Part shown: positions 36,301 to 51,300 of the stretch, piece by piece
How the letters are laid out: every line of letters begins with the position of its first letter
How positions within the stretch are numbered: position 1 is the first letter of the stretch
Assembly (NCBI RefSeq): GCF_932274485.2
Contig: NC_065880.2
Coordinates: 7,665,695 to 7,729,694 of the forward strand
Direction: 5' to 3'
Length of the DNA stretch: 64,000 nucleotides
DNA from: Patella vulgata
Taxonomy: Eukaryota; Mollusca; Gastropoda; Patellidae
Notes under the pieces: generated by a model
What the model was told of the DNA's origin: nothing
The model's input: the letters and a program-made list of their open reading frames with translations, nothing else
Database searches by the model: none
Made by a program: the position numbers and the translations under genes

Positions 36301-39300
36301 AACGAACTATCTTCTAAAATGTTTTTAATGAAGAAAGGAAAGCGACCCTGCACAGGTTATGCAGGTCGCGCATGATATTATATTTTCATATGATATCATA
36401 AGCTTTCTCCAGATCAAAAAATATAGCAACTACATGTTTTGTTTGAATGAAAGCATCCCTGAAAAACGTTTCAAATCTAATAACGAGCAATCTTACCTCG
36501 GTTCTGCAAATGCAGCTAGTTAACGCGATCGCGATGCGATCGGACGATAATTGGTAGGATTCATAGAACCTTTACCAGTTTTAGGGGTGGGAATTATTGT
36601 GGCTTCATGCCACGAAGGAGAATTCCCATCAATCCGAATCCGGTTTTAAAGATCTAGTAATACTAAGAGTTTAGACAAAGATAAATGTTTTAAAATCTGG
36701 TAGTGAATTTCATTTGTACCAGTTGCAATATCCTGAGCTCGCTTAAGATAGAAAATTTGTCATTATAAGATTCATTATTGCGGGACCTCGAAGTTAAGTC
36801 GCCTTTTCTCCTGTTGATGTTTAATACCCCGACAAGGCATCACAGGAGATATTGGATGATGAATTGAATGAGAAAATACTGACCAGAGAATTATCGATAT
36901 CAGAAACATTTAGATGGTTAACTGATAATGCACTACTTTTACCTTTTATTCTACGAATCCTATTCCATACCGATTTGGGGGTTGGCCGGCCGAATGGTCT
37001 GTCATTGAGTCAAACAACGTGGTTTCGAATCCCCGCTTGAATGAGACAAGGGGTAGGGTTACCTGTCCAACCCCGATTTTCTCCGGGTCCTCCGGTTTCC
37101 TCCTACTGCTAAAGACCCCTACGCGCATGCGATTTATTAAAATAAAATTAACCCATGTGGTAGTCTCGAAATGGCCTAGTTTGTGTGGTGTGGATGTTTC
37201 TCTCTCTCTCTCTCTCTCTTCTCGCATGCGATTTATTAAAATAAAATTAACCCATGTGGTAGTCTCGAAATAGCCTAGTTTGTGTGGTGTGGATGTTTCT
37301 CTCTCTCTCTCTCCCCTCTCTCTCTCTCTCTCTGTGCCATGATGACTTCTTTGCTTGGCGTATAGTTCTACGGGCCTTTGCCCAAATCATTTGGTATGCT
37401 GCAATATTCTCAAAGAAAAGATGATTCCCAGGGCGTCTTAAAATACGACCACTCTCTTTAAGAGCGGATTTGCAATCGTTATTATACAATGGTTTATTGA
37501 AACGTTTTGGCTTAGACGTAGTCTTTGGAATCGCCTGCCCAGCTATATTTTGAAGAATTGAAGTGAATAAGGCCTTGGGCTCACCTGCATCTTCAATCTC
37601 CTTTGCATCAAAAGAGAGGAGACACAAAGAATCAAATAGAGTCCAGTCAGCCTTATGTAACTACCATCTCTGCGGTCAACCGTAGAGGATCTATTGTTAG
37701 CTATCGAGATCGGAAAGTGATCACTACCAAACAGATTTTCATTTACTCCCCATGTAAAATCATGAAACAGGAGCGGAGAGGAAATGGTTAGATCAAGAGA
37801 AGAAACAGAAGCTGTGGCAGGATGTAGATAAGTAGGCGAGTCGTCATTTAACAAACACAAATTATTAATGTTAATAAAGTCCTCTAATTGTTTACCTCTG
37901 TTGTTATGATCCGGACTACCCTAACGTGAATGATGACCATTGAAATCTCCCGTTATTATAAACGGGAGAGGAAGTTGTGTAAAAAGGTCATCAAGATCTC
38001 TTGGGCTCAGATGCAAACTTGGTGGAAGATATACAGAGCAAAGTGGGAATATGTAGAGTCACTCTAACTGCAAGTGCATGCAAAGGCGAGTTGGGGCGAC
38101 TTTTATGGTTCCGGTTTCGAGAAATGTTTATGGAGAAATGTTTTGCAAGATTTTTATTTGGGGATTTGTATTTGAAAATATGTTGTTCCAGATTTGTTTT
38201 TCGTTGTTTGTCGCTCGTGAAACTACAATTAAATTTTATTTTTGTATTAAACTACTATTACATTTAAAAAAAGAAAATACAATTTAGAAATATATTTTGA
38301 CAAATGTCTGATTTGTAAAACAGATATTGATTTTAAGATACAAATGCTAATTTTAGTGTACAAATGTCGAAATACGACATCAAATGAAGAAATAAGAATT
38401 GAGGACTATGAATTACGAACTAAGAATTAACAATACTGAACAAAGAGGGGTGTTTAAAGTCAAAAAACGATTTTAATAAGCATTTCTCGATATCTGTTAA
38501 TATACTGCTGGAAAGTATGTTTATTGCTTGCTACTAAATGTAAATTAATTTCTGGCACATTTAAATTTACATACCTTAAAAAAGGAATAAATTTGAATGG
38601 CACTAACCTGTATTAAATGAGGTTATGGGATGCATACCGTTAAACACATCCAAATACATTTTCGAAATTGTAAATTATTTCCGGAAATATTCATATTTAC
38701 TTACCTTGTTAAACAGATATAATTTAGATCGCCTGAACTCTATTTAGTGAGGGCGAGGGGAGTATTTAAAGTCCAAATACGGATCATAATACGAAATTCC
38801 AGTGATCGTGTAATGCTTCATTGGAAAATATTTGTCTGTCGCTTTTTGAATATACGAATATTAGCTATTTACTGGCACATTCATGATTACATGATTTAGA
38901 AGAAATAAAATCGTTTTTCGTTTGTATAAAGAAATATGTCGCTATCAGAAATTAACTTAATTACTAAATATAGACTACTTTCAATTTATTTTATTTAATG
39001 CCAGATCGGATTAACAAATATATATAGAAACATGACACAACCGTGATTTCACTAAATTCGCGGTCATCGAGAATTTTTTCTTATTGTATGCTTGCTCCAT
39101 TCCCGTTTATTGTATGGTAACTTAGTGTATGCCAGGTTGATTTCGACTCATGTCGTCAGAATGTTAAAGGAGCTAAATCGCTAATATTTAGGACCTAGAA
39201 ATTGACACAAATGGGTCGCAACGCATATAATATTGTAATGTGAATGTATATAAACTGATTTACATTCAACTGTTTCTGTTTTTACTGTAATTTCTAATAA

Positions 39301-42300
39301 GTTATGTTCGGCGAAATACGCCAGAAGTCTCAATTGAATGGCAATCTTTAGCGTCTGGTTATTCTAGTCTACACCGATGATATTTATTGCGCATGCGCTC
39401 CAGATAAGTATATAGCGTCACAATTTGACATGACTTGTGGAATATGTCTAGCCGCGTTCTTTGAGTCCTTTGTTCCAAATGGCGCTGAAACGCATTATGG
39501 TACACGATTCGTGTACCAATGGTAAAATGTTTATTTTGTCTTGAATAGTGGATATCAGAAGCCCATATTTTCCCTATAAGATCACAAGACCAATGTTGAT
39601 TTCAATTGACAAATAATTCGTGTTTTTAATGTCGAAGATTTTTGATGACATTGAGTTAGAGACTTAGCTACTTTAAGGTTCAATGAATTTTGAGAATTGT
39701 TTTGGGAGAAATGTTTTGCAGGATTTGTATTTGGAGATTTGTGGCAGCTTGTTGTTGTTAGAGATATGGTTTTCGTTATATGTCTATGAAGAAATGTAAA
39801 TGTAGGCTATGTTTTGATTTTGTAAAATAAATTTTATCTTTAAATTAAAATACAATTAAATTTTATCTTTAAATTAAAATACAATTAAATTTTATCTTTA
39901 AATCAAAATTCAATTAAATTTTATCTTTAAATTAAAATACAATTAAATTTTATCTTTAAAATAAAATACAATTAAATTTTTATTTAAATTAAAAAACAAT
40001 TAAATTTTATCTTTAAATTAAAATACAATTGAATTTTACCTTTAAATTAAAATTAAATTTTATCTTTAAATTAAAATACAATTGAATTTACCTTTAAATT
40101 AAAATACAATTTAATTTTATCTTTAAATTAAAAAACAATTAAATTTTATCTTTAAATTAAAAAACAATTAAATGTTATCTTTAAATTGAAATACAAGTAA
40201 ATTTAATCTTTAAATTAAAATACAATTAAATTTTAAAAAGAAATACATTCTACAAATCTGATATTACAAATGTCTGATTTGTAAAACAAATATTGATTTT
40301 AAAATACAAATTTTAATTTTAGTGTACAAATGTCGAAATACGACAGTAAATGAAATGAAATGAAATGAAATGAAATGAAATGGGGTTTAACGTTCCAGAG
40401 TGTGCCACACAATGTGTTATGAGGGAAATTTTGCCCGGACAGCGGCACTACGGCCAACTCTTATATCGAATTCCAACTGTCAAGGGATCTTTTACGTGCA
40501 CGGGACTTACGACAACAAATGAAAAAATAAGAATTAAGGACTATGAATGACGAACTGAGAATTAAGAACACTGTTTGGTCTTCCATATGAACAGGCATGA
40601 TTGAAAATCATATCTTTGTCGGTTTCTTGTAAACTTAGCCTTAAAATCGACTCACACAGAAAAAAAGCTGTAATCACCATTTTTCAAACGCTAAGCATGT
40701 ATAGGGCACACATACCTTCTAAGAGCATGTTCTGCATACTTAATAATTATGGATCACTATCAGACCACGAAGAGAGGGGGTGCCATTAATTTATGATTCG
40801 CCATCACCTCATTGGTTCAATTGGAGATAACATACTACTGGCTTGTACAATTTCAATAGACATTGTGAAATCAGTTTAATAGATAACAATCTAAAGAACC
40901 GAGATTGTATCCCATATTACCAGTTTGAAAAGAAAATATTTATCATAGAAATCGTATGTCATTATGGAGTTTACTGTGATTGCATTATTTTAATTCGATT
41001 TCTATTTAACAGGTAACTGGCACCAGTATGATGGATTTTACTGCCAGAAAAATCAACAGGGCTTCTGGGAAAAGTCTACAAACAAATTGCGCAGGAAAAA
41101 AAACATTTCTGAAGTAGAAAAAGCTATTAAGTATTTTGCTTCTCCAGTTTTAACACAAGCATTGGGACTTGTTAAAGATGAAGATGCGATTTTATTGAAA
41201 GAAATTGGCGAAAAGATTTTGATGATTTTACTCATGGCGGATAATGATAATACCTTATCGAAGGTACACATCTGAATTTTACACTTAAACGTTATGTTTT
41301 TAGTTTATTATTATACGTTTAGTGCATATCTTGTACTATAACCTTTTGTAGCATAGGATACTGTTGACGCTTGGATTAATGTTTTTGACATTTGTTATGA
41401 CATTTGATTGGAATGTTTGGTCACTGACTATTACGTCTTATGTGAGCAGAGCATTAGCAAGCGCTTAGTATCCCCTTCCAATGTCCAGTTTCGGTGAAAC
41501 TTAAAATATGTATTAAAGATCAAGAAAGACTGGATGAGTCCAATTTTGGTGGACATTGAATCATGACTAACTGTACTATTGCCCAAGTTCATTTTGCTTT
41601 AGCAAAATGTGAAACATGTACGAAGTTTATACCCCTCCCCTTGCCCCCAGATGCCACAATGTACGATTTTGGTGCACATCGAACCTCCCGATAATCTCTG
41701 ATCCCGATAAAGGTTATTTTCGCAAATGTTTGGGGTCATGCGAGGACGGACTCTATCGATAATCCTTTTTAAGGTCATGTGCCCTTAGCTGAAAACCCTC
41801 TATATTCGAAAGAGGCTAGATAAAGTTTTTAACATAATATGTATTTCAAGAACCCTATCGATAACCAGCGTCCCACAGTTTCTGTAGAATAAAATGTATG
41901 TTAAGCACTCAAATTTTGTGTAAGATTATATTCATTAAAATTTATATATTTTTCGTCGATTTTGGTATCTTTTGTTGCCTGGGAACATAGTTTTCTATCT
42001 TTCAGTGCGTTGATAATTTGATTATGAATCGGATAATTGAAAATCTTCAAAAATCTACTAATACTGAGACCAATAACATACCTGTAATGCTGGCACTTCT
42101 TGCTATGAAGCTATCCAACAAATATAAAATAACTCTATTACCGAAGCAGAGGCAAGTGATTCACCAATGCCTGTTGGTTGCTGTTGACAGCAAGGCAAAG
42201 AAATGTTCGACTGTAGATGTCATTAAAAAATTCCACGATACAAAGTAAGTGGTGTTTGCATACCTGCATACATATCTAGATTGCTAGGAAAATATCTCAC

Positions 42301-45300
42301 TTGGACATGCTTTAATTTGTATACGCAACATATGATTGTGCTTAATAGAACAGCGCAAATTTATATTGGACGGTCACATCAACTGCAAAGTTGATATCGC
42401 TGATATCTGAACACAAAACTTCTATAAATGAAAATATTTGTCACAAACTGATCAAGGTCCCATTTGTACAGATTATGCTTATTAGTTAGTTAACATTGTT
42501 AGTAATCACGCTGGTGTCAAAATGATATGCACGATAATTTGTTAATTTTATGTATTCGATATTTATTATAAATAGTGGACCGTTTTAAAACTCGCTCGTA
42601 TGCTTTAATGCAAAATTGTCATCACTAAAATACATAAGTTCATTCGTCAACGCTATGGAATAATAATAAATAAATAAATCCAGGTACGAACAACCCAATG
42701 CATTAGACAAGCCCTAAAAAGGATATAGGCAAAATAGTGTATTCAGCAAATGGACTCTTCACAGTGTACAACAGCATTCACAAGGGGGACCAAACCCCTT
42801 GACCACTATACGAAAGAGCATTGCTACCTAATGTTTGTGTCAGGTTATCATGAATTTACTTTGGCGTAAAAGTTTTCATGTGAAGATGGCTTTGCATTGG
42901 ACATTGTAAGTGTTTTTGCAGAGCTATGTTTGTGAAATGCTATAGTGTTACATATTGCTGAAACAGTCTTTTCATTTGGTGATACAAACACCATAATTGA
43001 TACACACGTGCTTCAGAACCAACCCTATTAGAAAAGTATCCACTTGGATATACAAAATGGTCGCCATGTTTCAAGATGGCCGCCATTCGAAGCAACTTTT
43101 AAACGGTGATTGAACTATATTCTGATTGAGCTATCCCCATTTGATGGTCTATACATCCAAATATATGTTTTTATAATTCTGCATTTAGAAAATCAAAATT
43201 TCTGAATATTATGGGATTGCAATTTGCCGATATATTTCGTAATGTTGACTTCGATTCCTTGTCTTACTAACAACATGCAAAAACAAACTGATTAACCTGT
43301 ATGTTGTTGAGGAGTCGGGAAAGGACTTGTTGTTGATTTAAGCTTCGATTGGTTCTTCTTTTAGTTCTCACATTTGCAAGCACACAGCTGTGAACACTTC
43401 AGGCTGAAGCGATTGCATTTGCATAGTCCACAGCATTCCGTCCTGTCCCCGCATTTTGCTAACTGGTCACAATTCTGAGCAAGGGGTGAACGCGCCAGAC
43501 CTCGCCATCTGTTGCAAGCCTAGGTGGCAGAGCATTCAATGTGCATTTTGCACACTGATGCGTGGTCCCATAAACAGGCAGTTTGGAAGGCTGACCATTT
43601 CACATGCTGAACTAGGGATGCGCTTGGCGGTGGAATAGCATCATAAGACCTTTGCTTCAGAGCAAACAAGTCCAGCTATGCCTGTAGTGTTGTGGTTGTC
43701 ATACATTGTGGGACAAACTTCTCAAGAATGTTGAGGTCTGCTAGTCGAGTATTGACTGACCTTTATAAAGAACGAGCTCACCTCAGGACAAACCTCCCAT
43801 GCTTGTCTTACAGCTTTCTTGCCTCCACCACGAAAAGCTGACACAGCGTCATAGGCACACAACATGCTACTGGATTTCTCTGGGCCACGATTCACCACAT
43901 CATGACTTGGCAACCACTTAATGCACTGACCCTGGCCAAATTCTACCCAAATCTGTGGCTTATATTTTGTTGCTTGTATCAGTGCCTTTCTTTCTCTTCG
44001 TTTGTTAAGTAGGGGCATGTCAGTTATCTGTTCCATCTTTTCTAGGTGTAGATTTCATAGCACCTGTGATGATGCAAAGAGCCTTGTTTTGCATTGTGTC
44101 AAGAATCTTTTGGTGTGTCTTGGCTGAATTCTTCCATGAGCTTGGTTCGTGCTCCAGGGGTGGTCTTACCATCTCCTGATAGACAGTTGTGGGGGGTCTT
44201 TTCATTTGTACCACACTACATTCCAGCCAATTGGCGTATGATGTTCGGTTTATTGGTCAGGTTTGTTGGTCTTTGAATTTCAGGAGATTTCTTCCACAAC
44301 CAACTTGTCGGCTTTCATTTTGACAGAGAAAGTAAACAGTGGCTGTTGTTTTCTCTCTGTTGACTGTCGCACACCATTTGGTGGCCTACTCAGAGCAATC
44401 TGCATCCTGCATACAGCCGTTGTTACAAACTTCTCTGGCAGCATGTACACCGTCTGGGTAGCTCTGGCACATGTTTGTTGATGAAGAGGAAGAACAGGAT
44501 TGGTGAAAGTACTCCCCCTTCTGGGAATTCTTGTCGAAGTAGCACTTTCTGGCCACAGTGTCTGTCCACTAACACTCAGACTTGTCAGTTGTGCAGATAT
44601 GTCTTGGTCCACCGGTACATGTAGCCCGTCTTTTCACACTTTGTCTAAGTGTCTGTGAAGACAGGGAGTGTGGTCTGCTTGGCTTGAAAGGCGTCATTTG
44701 TATCTTTTTATTTGGGCATTTGTCTGACCTCCGACACTATGGCATCGATCATGCTTATGTGGATCTAACATATTTTCGTCGGTCTCGTTCCAAGATAAAT
44801 TGACCAATGAGAACAAAACTTTTACTGATGCATAGATCTCACATAACTTTTATCATGACGATTTCATGCAAAATGTATCCGCTCCTACATGATATTCTAC
44901 TAAACGGGTTGAACAATCGGTAGGAAAATACCGTTGAATTTCGCCGTTATTTCCAAATGGCACCCGTTCAAACGTAAGACTTTGTTGGAAGTTTCCGTGG
45001 CCATATCTCCGAAGTTATTCAATGGATTCCAACTAAATCTTACATGAATATAATAGACTTGATTGTAATTGTATACTTTCATTACACCAAGTTGAACAAG
45101 TTCTGCATGTTAGGTTATTACTGGTAAGACTATTTCCATAGTTCGTGTTATTGGTCTTATTAACCCTTGTGGGTTCACGTTGTGAGACTCACATAGCAGG
45201 TATCTTGGGGTCTATATGGACCCCAGTTATAATTCAAGTTTTTACATACAAATATATTTGAATTAAAAGGCAACGTTGCTTTTTATTTGCATTCATATTT

Positions 45301-48300
45301 GACATCTGAAAATCAACTAAATTATCATCAAAAAACATTTTAGGGGCATATGGAAAACATTTAATAATTCTCACCAAATTGCTACTTTGTGTACTATGTG
45401 ATAAAGAGGTTAAATGGCAATTCACGCTTGATACAAAAATCATTCAATATTTGGAATTCATCATTTAATTTTTGGTATTTGTAACATGCAGATGCTAAAA
45501 GAGGGAATACTCTGACATACGCAATATGGTATCAGGCAGCAAACACATTGGCGAAATCACTACTGTGAGTTATAAGTTAGGGGTCCGGTTGGATCCCTTG
45601 TTCCCTTCAAGTGTTGGGCCTGATTTGCATGTAATATAACTCTGCATGTGGGAAGCAGATGAATACCGATCTCTTTGCTACGTGTAAAATTGTATAGGAG
45701 ACAAAGTCACTAAATTTCAGAAAGTTGTACCCAGTAGTTATTACAAAACACTCTAAAACATGTGCATGGGGTCTACGGAGACCCCACGTGAACCGACGAG
45801 GGTTAAGTATACCATGGTTGCCTTAGCTGCTGTGGGCGTCTGTTTTGTTGCCGGTTAACCTACCTTTAAAATCTGTAAAATGAAAAATCCTTTGGAAATT
45901 TAAAAACAAAACAATTGTTGCTGTTTGCTGCTGGCATCCCGGTCTGTTTATCTGATAGAATTATATAAATATAACTGCTTGAAACATATGTCAATTGTAA
46001 ATGTTGGAATTGTTTTGCAAAGTTTTCTTTTGACTTCTAAAACATGTGAAAACAGTTTTTTTTTAATATCAGGGTGGACTGAAAAGTTCTACGCCTAAAA
46101 AGGGTAGATTAATTGGGTTTTAGTCATCGAGTACCTGCAACTAAAAGGACTAACCCCAACACAGATACATATTGACATGGTATCCGCGTTAGGGGATGAT
46201 GCCCCTTCCATTTCCACAGGCAAAGATGGACTGTAGAATTTAAGCTTGGCATCGACGATGAATTGCGTCCTGGTATGCCATCAAGAGCAACCGATCAAGA
46301 AAACATTACCGGGGTGCATGGAATGGTGATAGCTGATTGACCTCTCGATATATTGCCAGTGTTGTGCGAATCTCTTACGAAAGGATTGAGCACGTTGTCG
46401 AAAACGGGTTAGTAATGACAGGAGTTTCTGTAAGATGTGTGTCGAACAGGACGTTAATCCCATCTTGCTTTGTCTGCGTTATGGAATGATATGAAATGCT
46501 GCTCCAACTGGACTAATGAAGGTGGACATACGCCAAAGATTGTATTATTGGGGAGGAAATGTTGCCAGAACAGCGGCTTTAAGGTCTAATTTTTTACCGA
46601 ATTCCGTCTGCCATGGGATCTTTTACATGCAGGTTAATGTGTACACGGGACCTCGGGGTTTCGTTATTCGTCGCATCCGAATGATTATACATTGCATTGC
46701 CCTTTGCCAGCTCGTCAGACCATGGGAAACCACGGCGGGAAAATCCGATAAATCCGACCACCACGGTACCTGATTCTAAACAACGATACCTACAAACAGC
46801 ATTTCAATTTGATAAGAATCAATATGAAGAGTTCTTACATGTTATTTTGTTTTTAGGGTTATTGCTCAGTCCATATTAGACTTTATATTAAGTCCACAGA
46901 ATTCTGAAAAAGATTCTTCCTGGTTGTTGACAATTCCTCTTTACCATTTTTTAAATGGTAATTCGCTGCCATTCATTAAGCCTGAATTGACAAATCAACA
47001 TAAGACTAGCGAATGGTGGTGTGATAAAGTCCTTGACAGAAGAAAAGACAAACTGAAATACAAAACGTGGAATCCGTAAGTATATGAATCTCAGATTTAG
47101 TCATCCGTTCAGGCAACCTATGATATTTTAAAACAATGGTTGTAGGGCACAAACAACAATGCACCGGACAATTCTTAGACTGTAGTTTAATGTATCTCGT
47201 AACATCTGATAATCTTATACATTTGATGAACATCTTTCAAAAAAGACTACATTACGAGAAATGTCTGTGTCGTGGTAGTGTTGGTTATGGTGATGGCGGT
47301 GGGAATCAAAGTGAATAACTGAAGAGATAAATATAATTTCAATCACGCCCCTGACAAGAAACATAAAACAGCATCGAATGCCTGGAATTCCGGGACCTGC
47401 ACAACCATGTGATAAATTAGCCATGCATATCGACTGTCAATATCATCGAATAAGAAAAATATATGTCTATAACAAGTTACGAAATGTATGTATTATATTA
47501 TGCTTTGGTAATTGATCTTACTGTGTTTTATGCCCCCCACACATGACAAACTGGCGATGACGACCACGCTAGTTTAATTTAACAAGTCAGTCAGCTCAAT
47601 TACATGTAGTGCAAGTACTAAATAATCTAGTCTAACTTCTTGCATGAAGTTTACAAAAAATTATGCATTCCTTGGCAAAGCTATTAATGAAACGAAACCA
47701 ATTCATAAAATACACAGGAAAGATAATTTGCATCTTAGATTGGTAAAATCAAAATTTCTGTACATCCTTGAAAAGCCTTATATTTAACCACAAAGTATTT
47801 CACAGTAACCAGTAATACTGATTGATGAAACGGTAAATATTCATAGTGTTTGTCTTTTAAAATGTGATAAGCTTTTGGTCGTTTCATATGAATACTCTAC
47901 TGTCTTATCAAGTTGCTTTTTCCGACCCCTTAGTAGTCTTCAACCAGACCAACACATGTGTATAATTCTGTCTCACCAGTCACCGCCGTGAATTAACTGG
48001 GTTGTGTTTCTTATATGATGGGTATGGGTATTTAGTATCCATCAATTTCATTTTTGCAAGAAATATATACTGGTGTCTGTCGAAATACGACAATTTTGAA
48101 AAAAAAAATGATAGGCATATTTCAGTCACGGCTACTTCAATCCTTTAAAATATAAGAAAAGAGCTGTCTAAATTTTGAAATGAAGATAAATTTACGCCAA
48201 CGCGGGCTACGTATTTTATTGAGCTGGGAAGCACAGGGCTGGTTCAAGAGTCAAAATTATACAAAACTCTTTATGGCCTGATCTGGCAACTTAGTTGAAT

Positions 48301-51300
48301 TAGACATGCGTGCTTGCCTGACAATCCATTAATGGGTGACAATATTGTCTATGCATGTCATGGTAAAGCATGCCTACAAATGTAGATTGATATTATTTGC
48401 TCATGGATTTCTTTGGGAACTTTAAGATTTTTTTAAGTTAATAGTACTAAAGACTTCAGCAGTGGGAGAAAACCGGCGGACCCTGGGAAAACTTACGAGA
48501 CAAAAGTTGATATATATTACTAAAAAGTTTGTATTAATTTATTAAGAACTTGATTGATATAGATCTCACGAGTCTTTCTTTGATTGTCTGCCTTAAATTT
48601 AGGTCTGAATATGAAATATTGAAAAAGATATCACCGTTGTTTGAAGTTGATTATTTACTACCAAGGATCTTTGTTGCTGCCTTAAGTGAAAACAATGCGT
48701 TAAAAATGATCAACACAGGATTAATACCACCAGAAATATGCTGTGCTACTATGTACTATCATTTATCTACATCATATTGGTACATCAACACAACAGTAAG
48801 TACATACAATGAGACCAGGCAACTGACCCGTTTTTCACAACCCTTCGCCCATTATATTGTAGTCGGTTACCTGGTGATTGGAAATTGAACAGTATATAAT
48901 TAAAATCGATCACGTGAACAGCTGTAGTTTATCTATTGTAATTAAACGAAACATAATGTGTCATTTTGTCGCAATATGAATCACTTGCATATTGTGAAAG
49001 ACGAATCTCTAATATAAATGTCATTTCAAAATATTTAAAGTGCATTCAGTGTTTACAAAGATATATTGAATTGAAATGACATCGATCTTTGCTGCTCAGT
49101 AAGTAATTACCTGTCCTGGGATTTCTTGTGGGAACAGAAATGATAGACCTGTTTTAAATCCGGCCGAGTTTAAGCCGGGAGATTATCAAACTGTAGTCTG
49201 ATTATACCAAATAGAACGATATTGGGTCGTTTGGACGTGAACCTCAAAACCGGGCTTTTTGCATCCGATATTTCGTTGAGTGACCTGATACACGCTTCTA
49301 TACTTTTATAAAGGACAGTTCCAAATTGAGTCATTTGGTTAGAAACAAGAGTGGCGAGCTGCATTCGAGATGGATAATCCGCTAAAGCGTCAAACACGAG
49401 AGACAATGTGTATACGGTTTAATAACAAAGTGGGGTAATTTTAAAGAGAATTTGAGTTGCCAATATGATGGAGAAACTATCGATGATAGTTTTATCTAAT
49501 ATTTGTATTTGTCTGTGTCGCCGTCTGAAGAATAAAATATATTGATGTCCCGAAAGATCTGACAGACAGGGAATACCTTTAGCCAAATTATCAATAATTT
49601 ATAAGGTTTGTTATGCAGTTCTCCCTCGTTGTGTGATTGGGTTATTTCTGTGTCCGTGAACCTCTTTAGTTGGAACACAGTTTGGTAGAGCATAAGCTAG
49701 CATAAGCTGACATCACCTGACATGATATCAGTTCTGGTTTGCAACAGTACTGATCCATTTCTTGACAGTAAACTGTTAAAACATAAATTTTGTATTATCA
49801 CTGACAAAATTTATCAGTGGTGACGGATGGAGGGCCTGGCAAGGGACAACGTATAGTCGTTCGGATTGGAAGAAAATTCAAATGAACCCTTCGCAATAAC
49901 AGTAGTCCGTAGTGTCGCTGTCCGGGCAGTGTTTCCGCATACCATATAGTAAATCCTTTAAAAATAAGAAAGTTTTCGTCTATTTATTTTTTCTTATTTT
50001 GAATTGTCTATTGGTGTCGACATTTGAATATTATAAGGTAATGGATTTCATAAAAGTGATACGTGGTAACTAAAAGTACCGCCCTATAACTAAAAAGGTT
50101 TCAGTTTTTATGAGTGTAAAGAAATCCATCTGATGAATGTATGGGTTTTTGAGATTCATACTTTTCGGGACAATCAAGAAATTCATTTCAAACTTTAGAA
50201 AAAACATTTCTTTGTTTCAGCTTTATATCGAATGTTTCTCAGTAACAGAGAAGAAGATTGAGCAATCATTTATTTCTACTAAAGGGTATTTGTACATATT
50301 TTCTCTTTAGAGATTTTTAAACTTTCAGTAGTTTTTCATTTCATTGTATATGCCCACATTGGAATATGGTCGTATATGGCCATCATCCTCGTCCATCCAT
50401 CTGTCGAGGAGTTTAAACTTATTACCTGATAAATTTTTATACGGCATTAGGGTTCATGGGGTTTAGAATCCTACTGATTTAGAACGACGGCCCTTGATTA
50501 ATTTGCAAAAATGAATTTACTATGATTTCCAATAACTTGAACACTTAGAACTATCATCTTGTTAATGATCAATATCAGCGCGTTAAAACAGTCAGTCCAA
50601 TTTAAATTATTTCTGATAATTACTTCATGGGTCATTCCATGTCAAGTGGACAAGTGTTTGGCGGGTGACCCCTTTGAATATAATGAACAAAATAGTACAT
50701 ACACACGTATATAAAACTGCATTTGTGTGACTCTAGCATTATTACTGACTGAGATAAAGCCTTTCGAATAGTTTTGAAACTACTATTATATGTCTCAATT
50801 TTGGTATACTGATTTTATATCGTTTTCTTAGACGATTGTCTTGACATTTTGGAGTTTGTAAGGGAATGTTATGTGGATTAAGAATTTGACATCAAATGTT
50901 ACAGAACAAGTAGCGTCAACTGTGTGTATATGGAGTGTATTATCTACCAAAAATTGATATTTGTGCAACACCCCCCCCCCCCCCCCCAAATACCAGTATT
51001 TCGATACAGTGTAGAACATTTACTACACTATATTAGAAGTTGTTACTTATCACATGTATAATGTATGAATGGGTATTGTTTGAACAAACATTATTAAAAG
51101 CCATATCTTTGTCGGTTTCTTGTAAAATTGGCTTTGAAAGTCAGTATTTAATCAAACGTTAACCATGTATAGGGGACCTGCCTTATTTTTGTTTTTTATA
51201 TTTTTATTAAATTGTAACAGTAAATTATGATTTATATTTTTTTTTATTTTTTGACAATTTGAATGGATTAATTCTAATAATTCTAACTGCAAAAACACCG

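Larger units (their letters stand above)
38925..40585 (+). mobile_element. element X, longest copy
   Basis: Left end AGAAATATGTCGCTATCAG, then ACTACTTTCAATTTATTTT, TTATTGTATGGTAAC and TGCCAGGTTGATTTCGAC. After about 500 bases not seen in the other copies come GGAGAAATGTTTTGCAGG, an AT-rich minisatellite, AATGTCTGATTTGTAAAAC and the right end TTTGGTCTTCCATATG. A SINE (40346-40503) sits near the right end. No coding capacity, no clear TIRs. Confidence 0.55.

Noticed and set aside
44280-44612. 110-codon minus-strand gene
   Set aside because: No recognisable domain, surrounded by LINE debris; left as repeat-like sequence.
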